From Clostridium lentum (GTDB lineage: Bacteria > Bacillota > Clostridia > Clostridiales > Clostridiaceae): a DNA stretch of 64,000 nucleotides. The notes beneath the pieces were generated by a model. The model was not told where the DNA came from. It saw nothing but the letters and a program-made list of their open reading frames with translations, and ran no database searches. Position numbers and translations under genes: made by a program. The stretch is from the NCBI RefSeq assembly GCF_014287815.1, contig NZ_JACOOQ010000003.1, positions 62,001 to 126,000 on the forward strand, written 5' to 3'. Below, in pieces: positions 16,430 through 26,439 of the stretch (position 1 is the stretch's first letter; each line of letters starts with the position of its first letter).

Positions 16430-17764
16430 ATGAAAGTTATAATTATTGGTGGAATTGCGGCTGGAATGAGTGCTGCTGCAAAATTAAAAAGAATGTCACC
16501 TAATGATGAGGTAATAGTATATGAAAAAGGAGATATAGTTTCATTTGGAGCTTGTGGACTGCCATATTATGCAGGTGGATTTTTTGATGACTCTAATGAA
16601 ATGATAGCAAGAACTGCTGAAGAATTTAGAAAAACAGGAATAAACTTATTTACTAATCATGAGGTTTTAGAAGTAGATTTTGATAATAAAAAATTAAGAG
16701 TAAAAGATTTAATTCAAAATATGATTATTGAAGAGAGCTATGATAAGCTGATGATTGCTAGTGGTGCTTCAAGTATAATTCCACCTATTAAAGGAATAGA
16801 TTCAGAAAATGTTTTAACACTTAAATCAATGGATGATGGTAATAAATTAAGAGCATTAATGGAAAATGAAAACTTAAAAAGAGTTACAGTAATAGGTGCA
16901 GGATTTATTGGTGTTGAAGCCGTAGAAGCAGCTAAAAAGAGAGGAAAAGAAGTAACAGTTGTTCAACTACAAGATAGAATTTTAGCAGAGGTTTTCGATG
17001 AAGAAATAACTAATTTATTAGAAGAAGAAATCAGAAAGCATGATGTTAATTTATTATTAGATGAAACTGTTATGGAAATAACTACAGCTGGTAAAGTAAC
17101 TAATATTAAGACTAATAAAAGAGAGTTTGAAACAGATATAGTTATTGTGGCTACAGGATTTAGGCCAAATACTGCTTTTGTGAAAAATGAAAAATTAGAA
17201 ATGCTTAAAAATGGTGCAATAGTTGTTGATAAGTATGGAAGAACTTCAATAGAAGATGTATATGCAGCTGGAGATTGTGCAACAATCAATAGTGTAATAA
17301 CTAATAAGCCTGTGTATGTGCCATTGGCAACTGGTGCTAATAAACTTGGAAGAATTGTTGGAGAAAACTTAGCTGGTGCCAATAATGAATTCCAAGGTTC
17401 TCTTGCATCAAGCTGTATAAAGGTTATGGATATGGAAGCAGCTAGAACAGGACTTTCTGAAAAAGAAGTTAAAGCTTTAGGATTTGATTATAAGACTAAG
17501 TTTATTACTGATATGAATCATACTAGCTATTATCCAGGACAAACAAAGATATATGTTAAACTAATTTATGATGCTCATACAAAAGTTATTTATGGAGGGC
17601 AAGTTGCAGGATACAAAGATGCAGTTCAAAGATGTAATGTAATAGCTACATGTATATTTGCTAAGATGACAACTGCACAATTAGGAATGCTTGACTTAAG
17701 TTATGCACCTCCATTCTCAAGAACATGGGATGTATTAAACGTAGCAGGTAATGTAAGTAAATAA
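16430..17764 (+). CDS. CoA-disulfide reductase-like FAD/NAD(P) oxidoreductase
   Basis: The 444-residue flavoprotein begins with an FAD-binding Rossmann motif (GGIAAGMSAAAKLKRM). The single redox cysteine C42 in SFGACGLPYY is characteristic of CoA-disulfide reductase and NADH oxidase/peroxidase relatives. It has a second NAD(P) motif GAGFIGVEAVEAAKKRG, the ATGFRPNT segment, the FAD motif VYAAGDCA and a C-terminal dimerisation domain. It likely reduces CoA disulfide or persulfide, or acts on oxygen species, using NAD(P)H; these activities cannot be told apart by eye. AAGGATGG sets the start at 16430 rather than the ATG nine bases earlier. It appears monocistronic. Confidence 0.88.
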   Translation: MKVIIIGGIAAGMSAAAKLKRMSPNDEVIVYEKGDIVSFGACGLPYYAGGFFDDSNEMIARTAEEFRKTGINLFTNHEVLEVDFDNKKLRVKDLIQNMIIEESYDKLMIASGASSIIPPIKGIDSENVLTLKSMDDGNKLRALMENENLKRVTVIGAGFIGVEAVEAAKKRGKEVTVVQLQDRILAEVFDEEITNLLEEEIRKHDVNLLLDETVMEITTAGKVTNIKTNKREFETDIVIVATGFRPNTAFVKNEKLEMLKNGAIVVDKYGRTSIEDVYAAGDCATINSVITNKPVYVPLATGANKLGRIVGENLAGANNEFQGSLASSCIKVMDMEAARTGLSEKEVKALGFDYKTKFITDMNHTSYYPGQTKIYVKLIYDAHTKVIYGGQVAGYKDAVQRCNVIATCIFAKMTTAQLGMLDLSYAPPFSRTWDVLNVAGNVSK

Positions 17765-17932
17765 AAAGTAGTAGTTAGTATTAATTAATTATTTTAGTAT
17801 CTGTTATATGTACAGTTGTTTTCTTTCATTGAATATTCATAAAATTAAATATAAAGAATTAAATAATTAATAAAAACAAATAATAAATATAAAGTAAGAA
17901 TGTTTAGTTATATTAGTTCGAAAGGTGATTAT

Positions 17933-19597
17933 ATGATGAAAGAAGGTACAATTAGAATAATTCCACTTGGTGGATTAGGTGAAATAGGGAAAAATATCAC
18001 AGCCATAGAATATGAAGATGAAATAATAGTAATAGATTGCGGAATAGCTTTTCCAGATGAAGATATGTATGGAGTGGATTTAATAATTCCAGATATAACT
18101 TATTTAGTCAATAATAGAAAAAAAGTTAAAGGATTCTTTTTAACCCATGGACATGAGGATCATATAGGAGCTCTGCCATATATACTTAAACAGTTAAATG
18201 TTCCAGTATACGGGACAAAACTCACATTAGGTTTAGTAAAATCAAAATTAGAAGAGCATAATATTTTAAATGAAAGCACTCTTATAAATGTTGAAGCAGG
18301 AGATATGGTAGCCTTTGATAAGATAAAGATAGAATTTATTAGAGTTACTCATAGTATTGCTGATTCATGTGCATTAGCAATATATACAGAAGTAGGTACA
18401 ATTCTACATACAGGAGATTTTAAAATTGATTATACTCCTATTGATGGTAAGGTAATAGATCTCCAGAGAATTTCTAATTTAGGTAATGAAGGGGTTTTGT
18501 TATTGATGGCAGATAGCACAAATGTTGAAATTCCTGGATATTCGCCATCAGAAAAATCAATAGAAAAGACTTTAAATACTCTTTTTGCCAATAGTAAAGG
18601 AAGAATTATAGTTGCTACATTTGCATCTAATATTCATAGAATGCAGCAAATAATACATTTATCTCTTAAGTATAAGAGAAAGGTATCTTTTAGTGGTAGA
18701 AGTATGGAAAATATATCAAATGTAGCAAGAGAGTTAGGATACTTACATATACCAGATACAGATATAATAAATTTGGATGATATATCTAAATACTCCAATG
18801 AACAAATAACAATAATAACCACAGGAAGCCAAGGAGAGCCTATGGCAGCACTGGCAAGAATAGCTTTTTCAAGCCATAGAAAAATTAGCATAGAGCCCAA
18901 AGATACATTTATTATTTCTGCATCCCCCATACCAGGAAACGATAAATTGATATCTAAAGTTATCAATGAATTATTTAGAAGAGGAGCAGAAGTTATTTAT
19001 GATGATCTAGAGGAAGTACATGTGTCTGGTCATGCTTATAAAGAAGAATTAAAGATGATTCATACCATAGTGAAACCTAAATACTTTATGCCAGTACATG
19101 GTGAATATAGGCATTTAAAGCATCATGGAGATTTGGCTGTAGATATGGGAATGCCTAGAAAGAATGTCTTTATTTTAGAAACAGGTCAAGTTTTAGAATT
19201 AACTAAAGATAGTTGTAAAAAAGATGGTAAGGTAAGAGCAGGGGCAGTATATGTAGATGGACTAGGAGTAGGTGATGTTGGCAATATAGTACTTAAAGAT
19301 AGGAGAAATCTAGCACAAGATGGTATGGTTATAATAGTAGTTACCATAGAAAAAGAGACGTTAAGTATTGTTTCAGGACCTGATATTGTTACTAGAGGAT
19401 TTGTATATGTTAAGGAATCAGAAGAGCTGATAAAAGTTGTAAAATCATTAGCAACAGAAGAGTTAACAAAGTGTTTAGATAAGGAAATAATTGAATGGTA
19501 TGTATTAAAGGGCAATGTAAAGAGAACTGTAGAAAATTATATTTATGATAGAACTAAAAGAAGACCTACCATTATACCTATAATAATGGAAGTATAA
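17933..19597 (+). CDS. rnj: ribonuclease J
   Basis: The 554-residue metallo-beta-lactamase/beta-CASP RNase matches the usual 555. It has GGLGEIGKN near the start, the metal motif THGHEDHIGALP (about 74-85), further metal-binding His and Asp residues, and a beta-CASP Ser/Thr-rich core. The C-terminal part contains HVSGHAYKEELK and MPVHGEYRHLKHH. RNase J acts as a 5'-3' exonuclease and endonuclease in mRNA decay and rRNA maturation. The start at 17933 follows AAAGGTGA; the longer frame from 17900 has no ribosome site. It is followed by a terminator and then a DEAD-box RNA helicase. Confidence 0.93.
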   Translation: MMKEGTIRIIPLGGLGEIGKNITAIEYEDEIIVIDCGIAFPDEDMYGVDLIIPDITYLVNNRKKVKGFFLTHGHEDHIGALPYILKQLNVPVYGTKLTLGLVKSKLEEHNILNESTLINVEAGDMVAFDKIKIEFIRVTHSIADSCALAIYTEVGTILHTGDFKIDYTPIDGKVIDLQRISNLGNEGVLLLMADSTNVEIPGYSPSEKSIEKTLNTLFANSKGRIIVATFASNIHRMQQIIHLSLKYKRKVSFSGRSMENISNVARELGYLHIPDTDIINLDDISKYSNEQITIITTGSQGEPMAALARIAFSSHRKISIEPKDTFIISASPIPGNDKLISKVINELFRRGAEVIYDDLEEVHVSGHAYKEELKMIHTIVKPKYFMPVHGEYRHLKHHGDLAVDMGMPRKNVFILETGQVLELTKDSCKKDGKVRAGAVYVDGLGVGDVGNIVLKDRRNLAQDGMVIIVVTIEKETLSIVSGPDIVTRGFVYVKESEELIKVVKSLATEELTKCLDKEIIEWYVLKGNVKRTVENYIYDRTKRRPTIIPIIMEV

Positions 19598-19605
19598 TCA
19601 ATGAT

Positions 19606-19650
19606 AAGGAGTGAAATATTTAAGAAAGATATCTCACTTCTTTTATTTTT
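19606..19650 (+). terminator. terminator after RNase J gene
   Basis: GGAGTGA-ATAT pairs with ATAT-TCACTTC, followed by TTTTATTTTT. It separates the RNase J gene from the helicase gene. Confidence 0.7.
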
Positions 19651-19698
19651 AGGTTATACTAGATAGATGAAAATATATTTAATGAAGAGGTAAAGATA

Positions 19699-21138
19699 GT
19701 GGAAAATGGATTTGAAAAATATAAAATAAGTGAAGAAATTAAGAAATCTATAGATGCTATGGGGTATAAGAATCCTTCTGATGTGCAGAAAAGAGTTATT
19801 CCTGAAGCATTAGAGGGTAAGGATATAGTGGTGAAATCACAAACAGGTAGTGGAAAGACAGCAGCTTTTGCCATACCAGTATGTGAAAAGGTAATATGGG
19901 ATAATACTAAGCCGCAAGCCTTGGTATTAACGCCTACAAGAGAACTTGCCATACAAGTTAAAGAAGAAATTCAGAGCTTAGGTAGATTAAAAAGAATAAG
20001 AGTGGCAGCTATATTTGGTAAACAGCCTTTTTCAGAGCAGATAAGAGAGTTAAAGCAAAGAACTCATATAGTGGTAGGTACTCCAGGTAGGGTGATTGAC
20101 CATATTGAAAGAGGGACATTTGACATAACAGGTATAAACATCTTAGTAATAGATGAAGCAGATGAAATGCTAAATATGGGCTTTGTTGATCAGGTAAAAT
20201 CTATTGTTTCAAAACTTAATGATAAAAGACAGACAATGTTATTTTCAGCAACAATGCCAGAGGAAATTCTAGATTTAAGTAATAGTTATATGAATAATCC
20301 TGAAAATATTGAAATTAAGGCTCAAAAGCTGATAACTGATAAAATTACCCATGAGTTATATAAAATAAATGAAGAAGATAAATTAAATGAACTGCGTAAG
20401 GTATTGATAAAAGAAATACCAGAAGGGGTAGTTGTGTTTTGTAAAACAAAGGAAAATGTAGATAAAGTAGCAGAAAATCTTAAGAGAAAAGGATATTCAG
20501 TTGATAAGATACATGGTGGAATGATGCAAAAGGATAGAATGGCTACCATGGAAAGATTTAAAAAAGGATTCTTCAGAATACTTGTGGCTACAGATATTGC
20601 AGCAAGAGGAATCGATGTTGAAGGTCTTACTCATGTAATTAATTATGATCTTCCAGTGGAAAAAGAAGCATATGTACATAGAATAGGGAGAACAGGAAGA
20701 GCAGGATCTAAAGGAAAGGCCATAAGTTTAGTAAATCAGTATGAAGGTAGACTTTTAGGGCAAATCCAAGAGTACATAGGCTTTGAAATTAATGAGATTG
20801 AGCCAATATCAAATAATGAAATAAGAGAAAAAGAAGCAAGTGCCAACAAGCTAAAAACAAATCCTAAGGCTAAAAAAAATAAGACTAAAGAAGTAGAAAA
20901 AGCAATCACTAAGATATATTTAAATGGTGGTAAGAAAAAGAAAATAAGAGCAGGAGACATAGTTGGAGCTATTTCGAGAATTGATGGTGTTAATTCAGAA
21001 GATATAGGAATTATTGATGTACAAGATATTGCTTCCTATGTGGATATATTAAACGGCAAAGGTAATAAAGTTCTAAATGCTTTAAAGGATATGACCATAA
21101 AAGGAAAGAAGCTTAGGGTAGAAAGAGCCAAGAAATAA
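19699..21138 (+). CDS. dbpA: DEAD-box RNA helicase, DbpA-like
   Basis: All helicase motifs are present in this 479-residue protein: Q motif with PSDVQKRVIP, SQTGSGKTAAF (I), PTRELA (Ia), GTPGR (Ib), DEAD (II), SAT (III), RGID (V) and HRIGRTGR (VI). After a lysine-rich linker comes a C-terminal RRM-like DbpA RNA-binding domain (about 400-479). In E. coli DbpA and B. subtilis YxiN this domain targets hairpin 92 of 23S rRNA, so a role in large ribosomal subunit assembly is likely. The GTG start follows AAGAGGTAAAG. Its own terminator follows. Confidence 0.88.
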   Translation: MENGFEKYKISEEIKKSIDAMGYKNPSDVQKRVIPEALEGKDIVVKSQTGSGKTAAFAIPVCEKVIWDNTKPQALVLTPTRELAIQVKEEIQSLGRLKRIRVAAIFGKQPFSEQIRELKQRTHIVVGTPGRVIDHIERGTFDITGINILVIDEADEMLNMGFVDQVKSIVSKLNDKRQTMLFSATMPEEILDLSNSYMNNPENIEIKAQKLITDKITHELYKINEEDKLNELRKVLIKEIPEGVVVFCKTKENVDKVAENLKRKGYSVDKIHGGMMQKDRMATMERFKKGFFRILVATDIAARGIDVEGLTHVINYDLPVEKEAYVHRIGRTGRAGSKGKAISLVNQYEGRLLGQIQEYIGFEINEIEPISNNEIREKEASANKLKTNPKAKKNKTKEVEKAITKIYLNGGKKKKIRAGDIVGAISRIDGVNSEDIGIIDVQDIASYVDILNGKGNKVLNALKDMTIKGKKLRVERAKK

Positions 21139-21158
21139 TTATGAATTAGTTAGAGAAA

Positions 21159-21196
21159 AATAAAGAAGCTAAAAATTTTCAGCTTCTTTATTTTTA
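21159..21196 (+). terminator. terminator after DEAD-box helicase
   Basis: The perfect 12-bp stem AATAAAGAAGCT / AGCTTCTTTATT has a 10-nt loop and is followed by Ts. Confidence 0.88.
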
Positions 21197-21214
21197 GGTT
21201 ATATGAAAAATTTA

Positions 21215-21243
21215 TTGACAGTTTATTGGAATAAGTATAGAAT
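21215..21243 (+). promoter_or_regulatory. sigma-A promoter of the ROK-galT unit
   Basis: TTGACA (21215-21220), a 17-base spacer and TAGAAT (21238-21243) lie 80 bases before the ROK start. The spacer and the following TTTAAGTAAGTAAAC could hold an operator, since ROK repressors often control their own operon. Confidence 0.7.
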
Positions 21244-21323
21244 TTAAGTAAGTAAACAATTTCATGAATATTTTTTTATATACTTTATTAAAATAATTAA
21301 CAAAGGTTTATGAGGTGGAGATA

Positions 21324-22538
21324 TTGATAAAGGGTAGCTTTGAATTAATGAAACAATTAAATATTTCCGTTGTTTTAAAAGCTGTAATGGGTAATGGAGC
21401 TTTATCAAGGGCAGATATTGCAAAGATTACAGGACTGACTCCCGCCACCATAACCAATATTACGAAAGAGCTAATGGAAAGAGGATATCTAGTTCAAAGT
21501 AGGATTGGTGAATCAAGTGGAGGAAGGCCACCTATAATCTTAGAATTAGATCCAAATGCTCGCTATATAATAGGTGTTAGCATTGGAGTTGGAAAAATAG
21601 AAGTAGTAATAAGTAATATTATAGCTGAGATACTAATTAAAAAATCAGTGGATTTAGAAAATCAAGATAGAAATAAAGATAATGTATTATCAATAATAGT
21701 AAATTTAGTAAATGAGATAATAGATGAAAGTGGTATCCATAAAGAAAAGATTATAGGTGTGGGGATTGCTATGCATGGTATAGTAAATTCTTATACAGGT
21801 ATATCAGAATATTCTCCTTACTATGGTTGGAGAAATATAGATATAAAAAAGGAGTTATCAGAAAAAATAGAGTATCCTATTTTCCTTGATAATGATGTGA
21901 GGGCCATGGCTTTAGGAGAAAGTTGGTTTGGCATAGCAAAAAGCAAGGAAAATTTCATAGTGATTAATGTTTCCAATGGTATTGGAGCAGGAATAATTAT
22001 AGATAATAAACCTTATTATGGAGTTAATTTTAGTGCTGGTGAAATTGGACATATTTCCGTAAGAAATGATGGAAGAAGATGTAATTGTGGAAATTATGGT
22101 TGTTTAGAAACAATTTCTTCTAATAATAGTATAGTAGAAAAAGTAGTAGAGTTATTAAAAAATGATTTTCAAAGTATCTTATTAAAAAAAGGTAGTATTG
22201 AAAGGATAACAATTAAGGATATATGTGATGCAGCCAAAGAAAAGGATTCTTTGGCAGTGAATGCAATTGCTGAAGCAGCTATGTATATAGGAATGGTAAT
22301 TTCTAATTTGATTAACATATTAAACCCAGAATATATAATAATGGTTGGTGAAATATTTAAAGATAATTCTCATGCAATAGAGATTATTGAAGAGGAAGTA
22401 AGCAAAAGAGCATTAAAGCTTTCGGCTGAAACTGTGAGGATTACAAAATCTTCATTGGGAGAAGATGCAGCAACCATAGGTGCTGTAACTTTAGTTATTA
22501 AAGAATTGTTTGAAGGTGAAAAAATAGTTTTTAATTAA
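21324..22538 (+). CDS. ROK-family transcriptional repressor
   Basis: The 404-residue protein has an N-terminal winged helix (about 10-65; LSRADIAKITGLTPATITNI and RIGESSGGRPP). An ROK sugar-binding domain follows, with GVGIAMHGIV, the DNDVRAMALGE motif and the zinc site GHISVRNDGRRCNCGNYGCLE. Such proteins (XylR, NagC type) release DNA when a sugar binds. The TTG start at 21324 is chosen because AGGTGGAG lies just before it and the new N-terminus (MIKGSFELMKQLN) fits the family. It is 35 bases ahead of galT, so galactose or a galactoside is the likely signal. Confidence 0.87.
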   Translation: MIKGSFELMKQLNISVVLKAVMGNGALSRADIAKITGLTPATITNITKELMERGYLVQSRIGESSGGRPPIILELDPNARYIIGVSIGVGKIEVVISNIIAEILIKKSVDLENQDRNKDNVLSIIVNLVNEIIDESGIHKEKIIGVGIAMHGIVNSYTGISEYSPYYGWRNIDIKKELSEKIEYPIFLDNDVRAMALGESWFGIAKSKENFIVINVSNGIGAGIIIDNKPYYGVNFSAGEIGHISVRNDGRRCNCGNYGCLETISSNNSIVEKVVELLKNDFQSILLKKGSIERITIKDICDAAKEKDSLAVNAIAEAAMYIGMVISNLINILNPEYIIMVGEIFKDNSHAIEIIEEEVSKRALKLSAETVRITKSSLGEDAATIGAVTLVIKELFEGEKIVFN

Positions 22539-22573
22539 ATAATATATGGTATTTAGAACATGGAGGAACAAAA

Positions 22574-24100
22574 ATGGTGAATGTGGCATATGAAATTGAA
22601 AGATTAATTAAATTTGCAGTTAGGAAGAAAATGATAACAGTATGGGATATAATTCCTGTAAGAAATTCATTAATGGCTGTTTTAAACGTTGAAGAACCTT
22701 TTCAGGGAGAAGTAAAGGATGATGCTCGTGAAACTCCTGTAGAAATATTAGAAAATATTTTAGATTATGCTTATGAAAAAGGAATAATTGAAGAAAATAC
22801 AACAACTTATAGAGATTTATTAGATGCTAAAATAATGGGATTAGTTATGCCTACAGAAGGACAAGTTGTTAAGAAGTTCTATGAAAAGGCGGAAAAGAAT
22901 AGTATAGAAAAAGCAACAGATTGGTATTATGATTTAAGTAAATCATCAAATTATATAATGACTGAAAGAGTAAATAAAAACTTATGGTGGCTTGCACCAA
23001 CAGAATATGGTGATTTAGAGATAACTGTAAATTTATCTAAGCCAGAAAAAGATCCAAAGGAGATAGCTAAGGCTAAGCTGATGAAAGCAGCTACATATCC
23101 TAAATGCCTTCTTTGTGTAGAAAATGTAGGGTATCAAGGACGTTTAAATCATCCAGCTAGACAAAATCATAGAGTAATACCTTTAGAGCTTCAAAATAAA
23201 CAATGGTATATGCAATATTCACCATATGTTTATTATAATGAACATTGTATAGTTTTTAGTGGAAAACATGAACCAATGAAGCTTACAAAAGATTCCTTAA
23301 CTAGGCTTGTTGAGTTTATTGATAAATTCCCACATTATTTTATAGGATCTAATGCAGATCTTCCAATAGTAGGTGGCTCAATACTTACTCATGATCATTA
23401 TCAAGGTGGAAGACATAAGTTCCCAATGGAAATGGCAGCTATTGAAAAGACTTATACAAATCATAAATTTGAAGATGTTGAGATTGGAACTGTAAAATGG
23501 CCAATGACGGTAGTGAGATTAAGTTCTAATAATAAGGATAGAGTAATAAATGCTGCAATGGAGATATACAATAGTTGGAAGGGATATTCTGATGAAGAAA
23601 ATGATATTTTAGCATATTCAGGAGATGTTCCTCACAATACAGTTACGCCTATTGCTAGGAGAAATGGTGATGCTTATGAAATGGATATAGTCTTAAGAAA
23701 TAATAGAACTACTGAAGAATATCCAGATGGAATATTCCATCCTCATGGGGAACTTCATCATATTAAGAAAGAAAATATTGGGTTAATTGAGGTTATGGGA
23801 TTAGCAGTATTGCCAGGAAGATTACAAAATGAATTAGAATTAATAGCAGATTTATTATGTGACAACACTAAATATAATAAAGAAGAAGCATTAAATAACC
23901 CAGCATTAGATAAGCACGTTCCATGGATAGAAGAGCTTATAGAGCAAAATAGAAATGTCTCGTTAGAAGAAGCTAGAAGAATAGTGAAAGAGAGTGTTGG
24001 ACAAATATTTAGTAGAGTTCTTGAAGATGCAGGTGTATTTAAGAGAACTGAAAAAGGACAAAGGGGACTTGAAAAGTTTATAACTGAAAGTATATATTAA
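22574..24100 (+). CDS. galT: UDP-glucose--hexose-1-phosphate uridylyltransferase (Firmicute type)
   Basis: 508 residues, the length of the Gram-positive GalT class, which differs from the short E. coli type. Recognisable segments are NVGYQGRLNHPARQNHRVIP (N-terminal domain), YNEHCIVFSGKHEPM, GGSILTHDHYQGGRHKFPME with the nucleotide-binding histidines, and a C-terminal GLAVLPGRL. It exchanges UMP between UDP-glucose and galactose 1-phosphate in the Leloir pathway. ATG follows GGAGGAACAAAA. It sits in one unit with the ROK repressor and ends at a strong terminator. galM is at 34.5 kb; galK and galE are not in the window. Confidence 0.92.
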   Translation: MVNVAYEIERLIKFAVRKKMITVWDIIPVRNSLMAVLNVEEPFQGEVKDDARETPVEILENILDYAYEKGIIEENTTTYRDLLDAKIMGLVMPTEGQVVKKFYEKAEKNSIEKATDWYYDLSKSSNYIMTERVNKNLWWLAPTEYGDLEITVNLSKPEKDPKEIAKAKLMKAATYPKCLLCVENVGYQGRLNHPARQNHRVIPLELQNKQWYMQYSPYVYYNEHCIVFSGKHEPMKLTKDSLTRLVEFIDKFPHYFIGSNADLPIVGGSILTHDHYQGGRHKFPMEMAAIEKTYTNHKFEDVEIGTVKWPMTVVRLSSNNKDRVINAAMEIYNSWKGYSDEENDILAYSGDVPHNTVTPIARRNGDAYEMDIVLRNNRTTEEYPDGIFHPHGELHHIKKENIGLIEVMGLAVLPGRLQNELELIADLLCDNTKYNKEEALNNPALDKHVPWIEELIEQNRNVSLEEARRIVKESVGQIFSRVLEDAGVFKRTEKGQRGLEKFITESIY

Positions 24101-24104
24101 TGAT

Positions 24105-24132
24105 AAGTGCAGCAAAAAGCTGCACTTTTTTT
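24105..24132 (+). terminator. terminator after galT
   Basis: The 9-bp perfect stem AAGTGCAGC/GCTGCACTT has a 5-nt loop and seven Ts. Confidence 0.92.
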
Positions 24133-24214
24133 CAGTGGTAATTGAAAATGGATAATTTAGTTTAAAAATAAGCATACTAAAGATAATACTAAAGATTTAG
24201 GGGGTATGCGTAAG

Positions 24215-25639
24215 ATGAAGTTAACTGATGATTTAAAGAAAAATATAGAAATCATTGAGAAAAATCTAAATGTAGGAAATACATTTGATATGCTAGCAAG
24301 GATAGTAGATGTTCATAATACCAAATTTTATTTATATTATTTAGATGGTTTTATAAAGGACACTAATTTAGAATACGTACGAAGAGATATGTATAATTTA
24401 AAAAAAGAACATTTCAACAGTATAAAAAGTGCCAATGAATTAATTGAAAAGGCTTTGAGCTCCATAGAAGCAAGTACTGATGATGATGTAGATAGCCTTG
24501 TTAAAGCAGTATTAAGCGGTCAGACCATAATGCTTGGACCATGGAAAGAGGCTATAGTTCTAGATTTTAGAACATATCCTGCAAGAGGTATTGATGAACC
24601 AAATAAGGAAAAGGTATTAAGAGGGGCACATGATGGATTTGTAGAAACAATTGTATTTAATACAGCATTAATTAGAAGAAGGATAAGAGATCCTCATTTA
24701 GTTTTTGAAATGCATAGTATTGGTAGTATATCAAAGACAGATGTAGCTGTGGGATATATTTCTGACAAGATTAAGCCAGACGAATTAAAAAAGATAAATG
24801 ATATGATTGAAAACCTAAATATTAAGTCACTGACTTTAGGTGATCAAAGCTTTGTTGAATCAATAAATAGTAAAAGTTGGGTTACACCATTCCCAAAGAT
24901 AAGGTATACTGAAAGGCCAGATGTTGCAGCAGCACAGCTAGTAGAAGGAAGTATAATCATAATAATAGATAATACCCCATCCATATTGATTTTACCAACT
25001 ACAGTATTTAGCTTTTTACAATCAGTAGATGATTACTATCTTCCTGTACTTACTGGTAATTACTTAAAGCTCATTAGAATAGTGGTGCTTATTGCAAATT
25101 TATTTTTAACGCCTGTATATGTATTATTAACAGATAATCCAAGCTGGCTAATGAATTTTGCAGGAGGTTTTTTTAGTTTTCTATTACCAAAGGACTCATA
25201 TAATATACCTATATTTTTTCAATTTATTATTGGTGAATTTGCTATTGATGGATTGAAATTGGCATCGCTTAATACACCAGATTCATTAGGTACTTCATTA
25301 TCGATAATTGGTGGACTTATATTAGGAGATTATGCTGTCCAGACTGGATGGTTCACACCACAAACTATTCTTTATATGGCAATAGTAGCACTTACTAGCT
25401 TTGTTCAACCAAGTGTGGAGTTAAGTTATGCATTTAAATTTACTAGGTTAATACTTCTTTTATTAACAGGAATTTTTGGTACATTAGGTTTTATTGCAGG
25501 AATAATAATAAATACAATAATAATAGCTACAACTAAGACAATTACAGGTGATTCATATCTTTATCCATTAATACCTTTTGATAGAGCAAAATTATTAAAG
25601 CTTATCTTTAGATGGAAGAAGGAAGTAGATAATAAATAA
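24215..25639 (+). CDS. GerA-family spore germination protein
   Basis: The 474-residue protein has the GerA layout: an N-terminal cytoplasmic domain of about 240 residues ending in PKIRYTERPDVAAAQLVEG, then about five membrane helices with LPKDSYNIPIFFQF and TPDSLGTSLSIIGGLILGD. The family forms the A subunit of nutrient germinant receptors in the spore inner membrane, normally with B (GerAB) and C (GerAC) partners. Neither partner is adjacent here, so this is an orphan A subunit. The start at 24215 has AGGGGG at the right distance; ATG at 24206 is almost on top of it. Expression is expected in the forespore. Confidence 0.87.
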   Translation: MKLTDDLKKNIEIIEKNLNVGNTFDMLARIVDVHNTKFYLYYLDGFIKDTNLEYVRRDMYNLKKEHFNSIKSANELIEKALSSIEASTDDDVDSLVKAVLSGQTIMLGPWKEAIVLDFRTYPARGIDEPNKEKVLRGAHDGFVETIVFNTALIRRRIRDPHLVFEMHSIGSISKTDVAVGYISDKIKPDELKKINDMIENLNIKSLTLGDQSFVESINSKSWVTPFPKIRYTERPDVAAAQLVEGSIIIIIDNTPSILILPTTVFSFLQSVDDYYLPVLTGNYLKLIRIVVLIANLFLTPVYVLLTDNPSWLMNFAGGFFSFLLPKDSYNIPIFFQFIIGEFAIDGLKLASLNTPDSLGTSLSIIGGLILGDYAVQTGWFTPQTILYMAIVALTSFVQPSVELSYAFKFTRLILLLLTGIFGTLGFIAGIIINTIIIATTKTITGDSYLYPLIPFDRAKLLKLIFRWKKEVDNK

Positions 25640-25681
25640 TTTTGTTAAATAATATAGAATTTTGTTGAATGACATATAATC

Positions 25682-25710
25682 TTGACGAATGGGCATTAAT
25701 AATATATTCT
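25682..25710 (+). promoter_or_regulatory. promoter of the ECF transporter genes
   Basis: TTGACG, a 17-base spacer and TATTCT lie 36 bases before the S-component start. No riboswitch structure is visible in the short leader. Confidence 0.6.
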
Positions 25711-25745
25711 AAGATGTATATGATTATTAGAAGGGGGTAAAGATT

Positions 25746-26300
25746 GTGAGTGAAAGTAAATTATCTATAAATACTATCGTAGCTATAGGTATAGGAGCAG
25801 CGGTATTTATAATTTTAAGCCGTTTTGGTTCTATTCCAACATTTATACCAAATACCAATGTTGAAACAGTATATGCATTCTTAGCATTAATGGCTGTAAT
25901 TTATGGACCAGTTGCTGGATTATCAATTGGACTTGTTGGACATTTATTAAAGGATTTAATTCTTTATGGTTCACCTTGGATAAGTTGGATTATTGCTTCA
26001 GGAATAGTTGGATTAGTAATAGGATTATCCAAAAAAAGACTTAATCTTGAAGATGGTGAGTTTGGAAGAAACAAAATAATAGTATTTAATATATATCAAA
26101 TAATAGCAAATGCTATTGCATGGTTATTAGTAGCACCGGGATTAGATGTGCTTATTTATGCAGAGCCTGTCAAGAAAGTATTTGTTCAAGGGGCTGTATC
26201 TTTTGGATTTAATATATTGATGGTTGGAATACTTGGAAGTATACTTATTGCAACATATACAAAGACGAGAGTTAAAAAGGGAAGCTTACATAAAGAATAG
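25746..26300 (+). CDS. ECF transporter S component, UPF0397 family
   Basis: The 184-residue, five- to six-helix membrane protein has the UPF0397 pattern: [40 protein letters not shown] and [18 protein letters not shown] components capture a vitamin or metal ion and dock on the ATPase/EcfT module, which is encoded directly downstream. The ligand of this subfamily is not firmly established. The GTG start follows AGGGGGT. A terminator-like hairpin separates it from the ATPase gene, which may adjust the S to A/T ratio. Confidence 0.85.
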   Translation: MSESKLSINTIVAIGIGAAVFIILSRFGSIPTFIPNTNVETVYAFLALMAVIYGPVAGLSIGLVGHLLKDLILYGSPWISWIIASGIVGLVIGLSKKRLNLEDGEFGRNKIIVFNIYQIIANAIAWLLVAPGLDVLIYAEPVKKVFVQGAVSFGFNILMVGILGSILIATYTKTRVKKGSLHKE

Positions 26301-26304
26301 AAAT

Positions 26305-26350
26305 AAAAGGCAAAGAAATATGTTTTTCTGACATAATTCTTTGTCTTTTT
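26305..26350 (+). terminator. hairpin between ECF S and ATPase genes
   Basis: AAGGCAAAGAA pairs with TTCTTTGTCTT around a 19-nt loop, followed by a T-run. It may be a partial terminator inside the transporter gene set. Confidence 0.65.
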
Positions 26351-26439
26351 ACTTTTATCATAATTAAGTTAATGACATATAGCTTAAAATATAGTATATT
26401 TGTTAGTGGTAATAAAATAAAATGGAGAAGGAATTTTGT

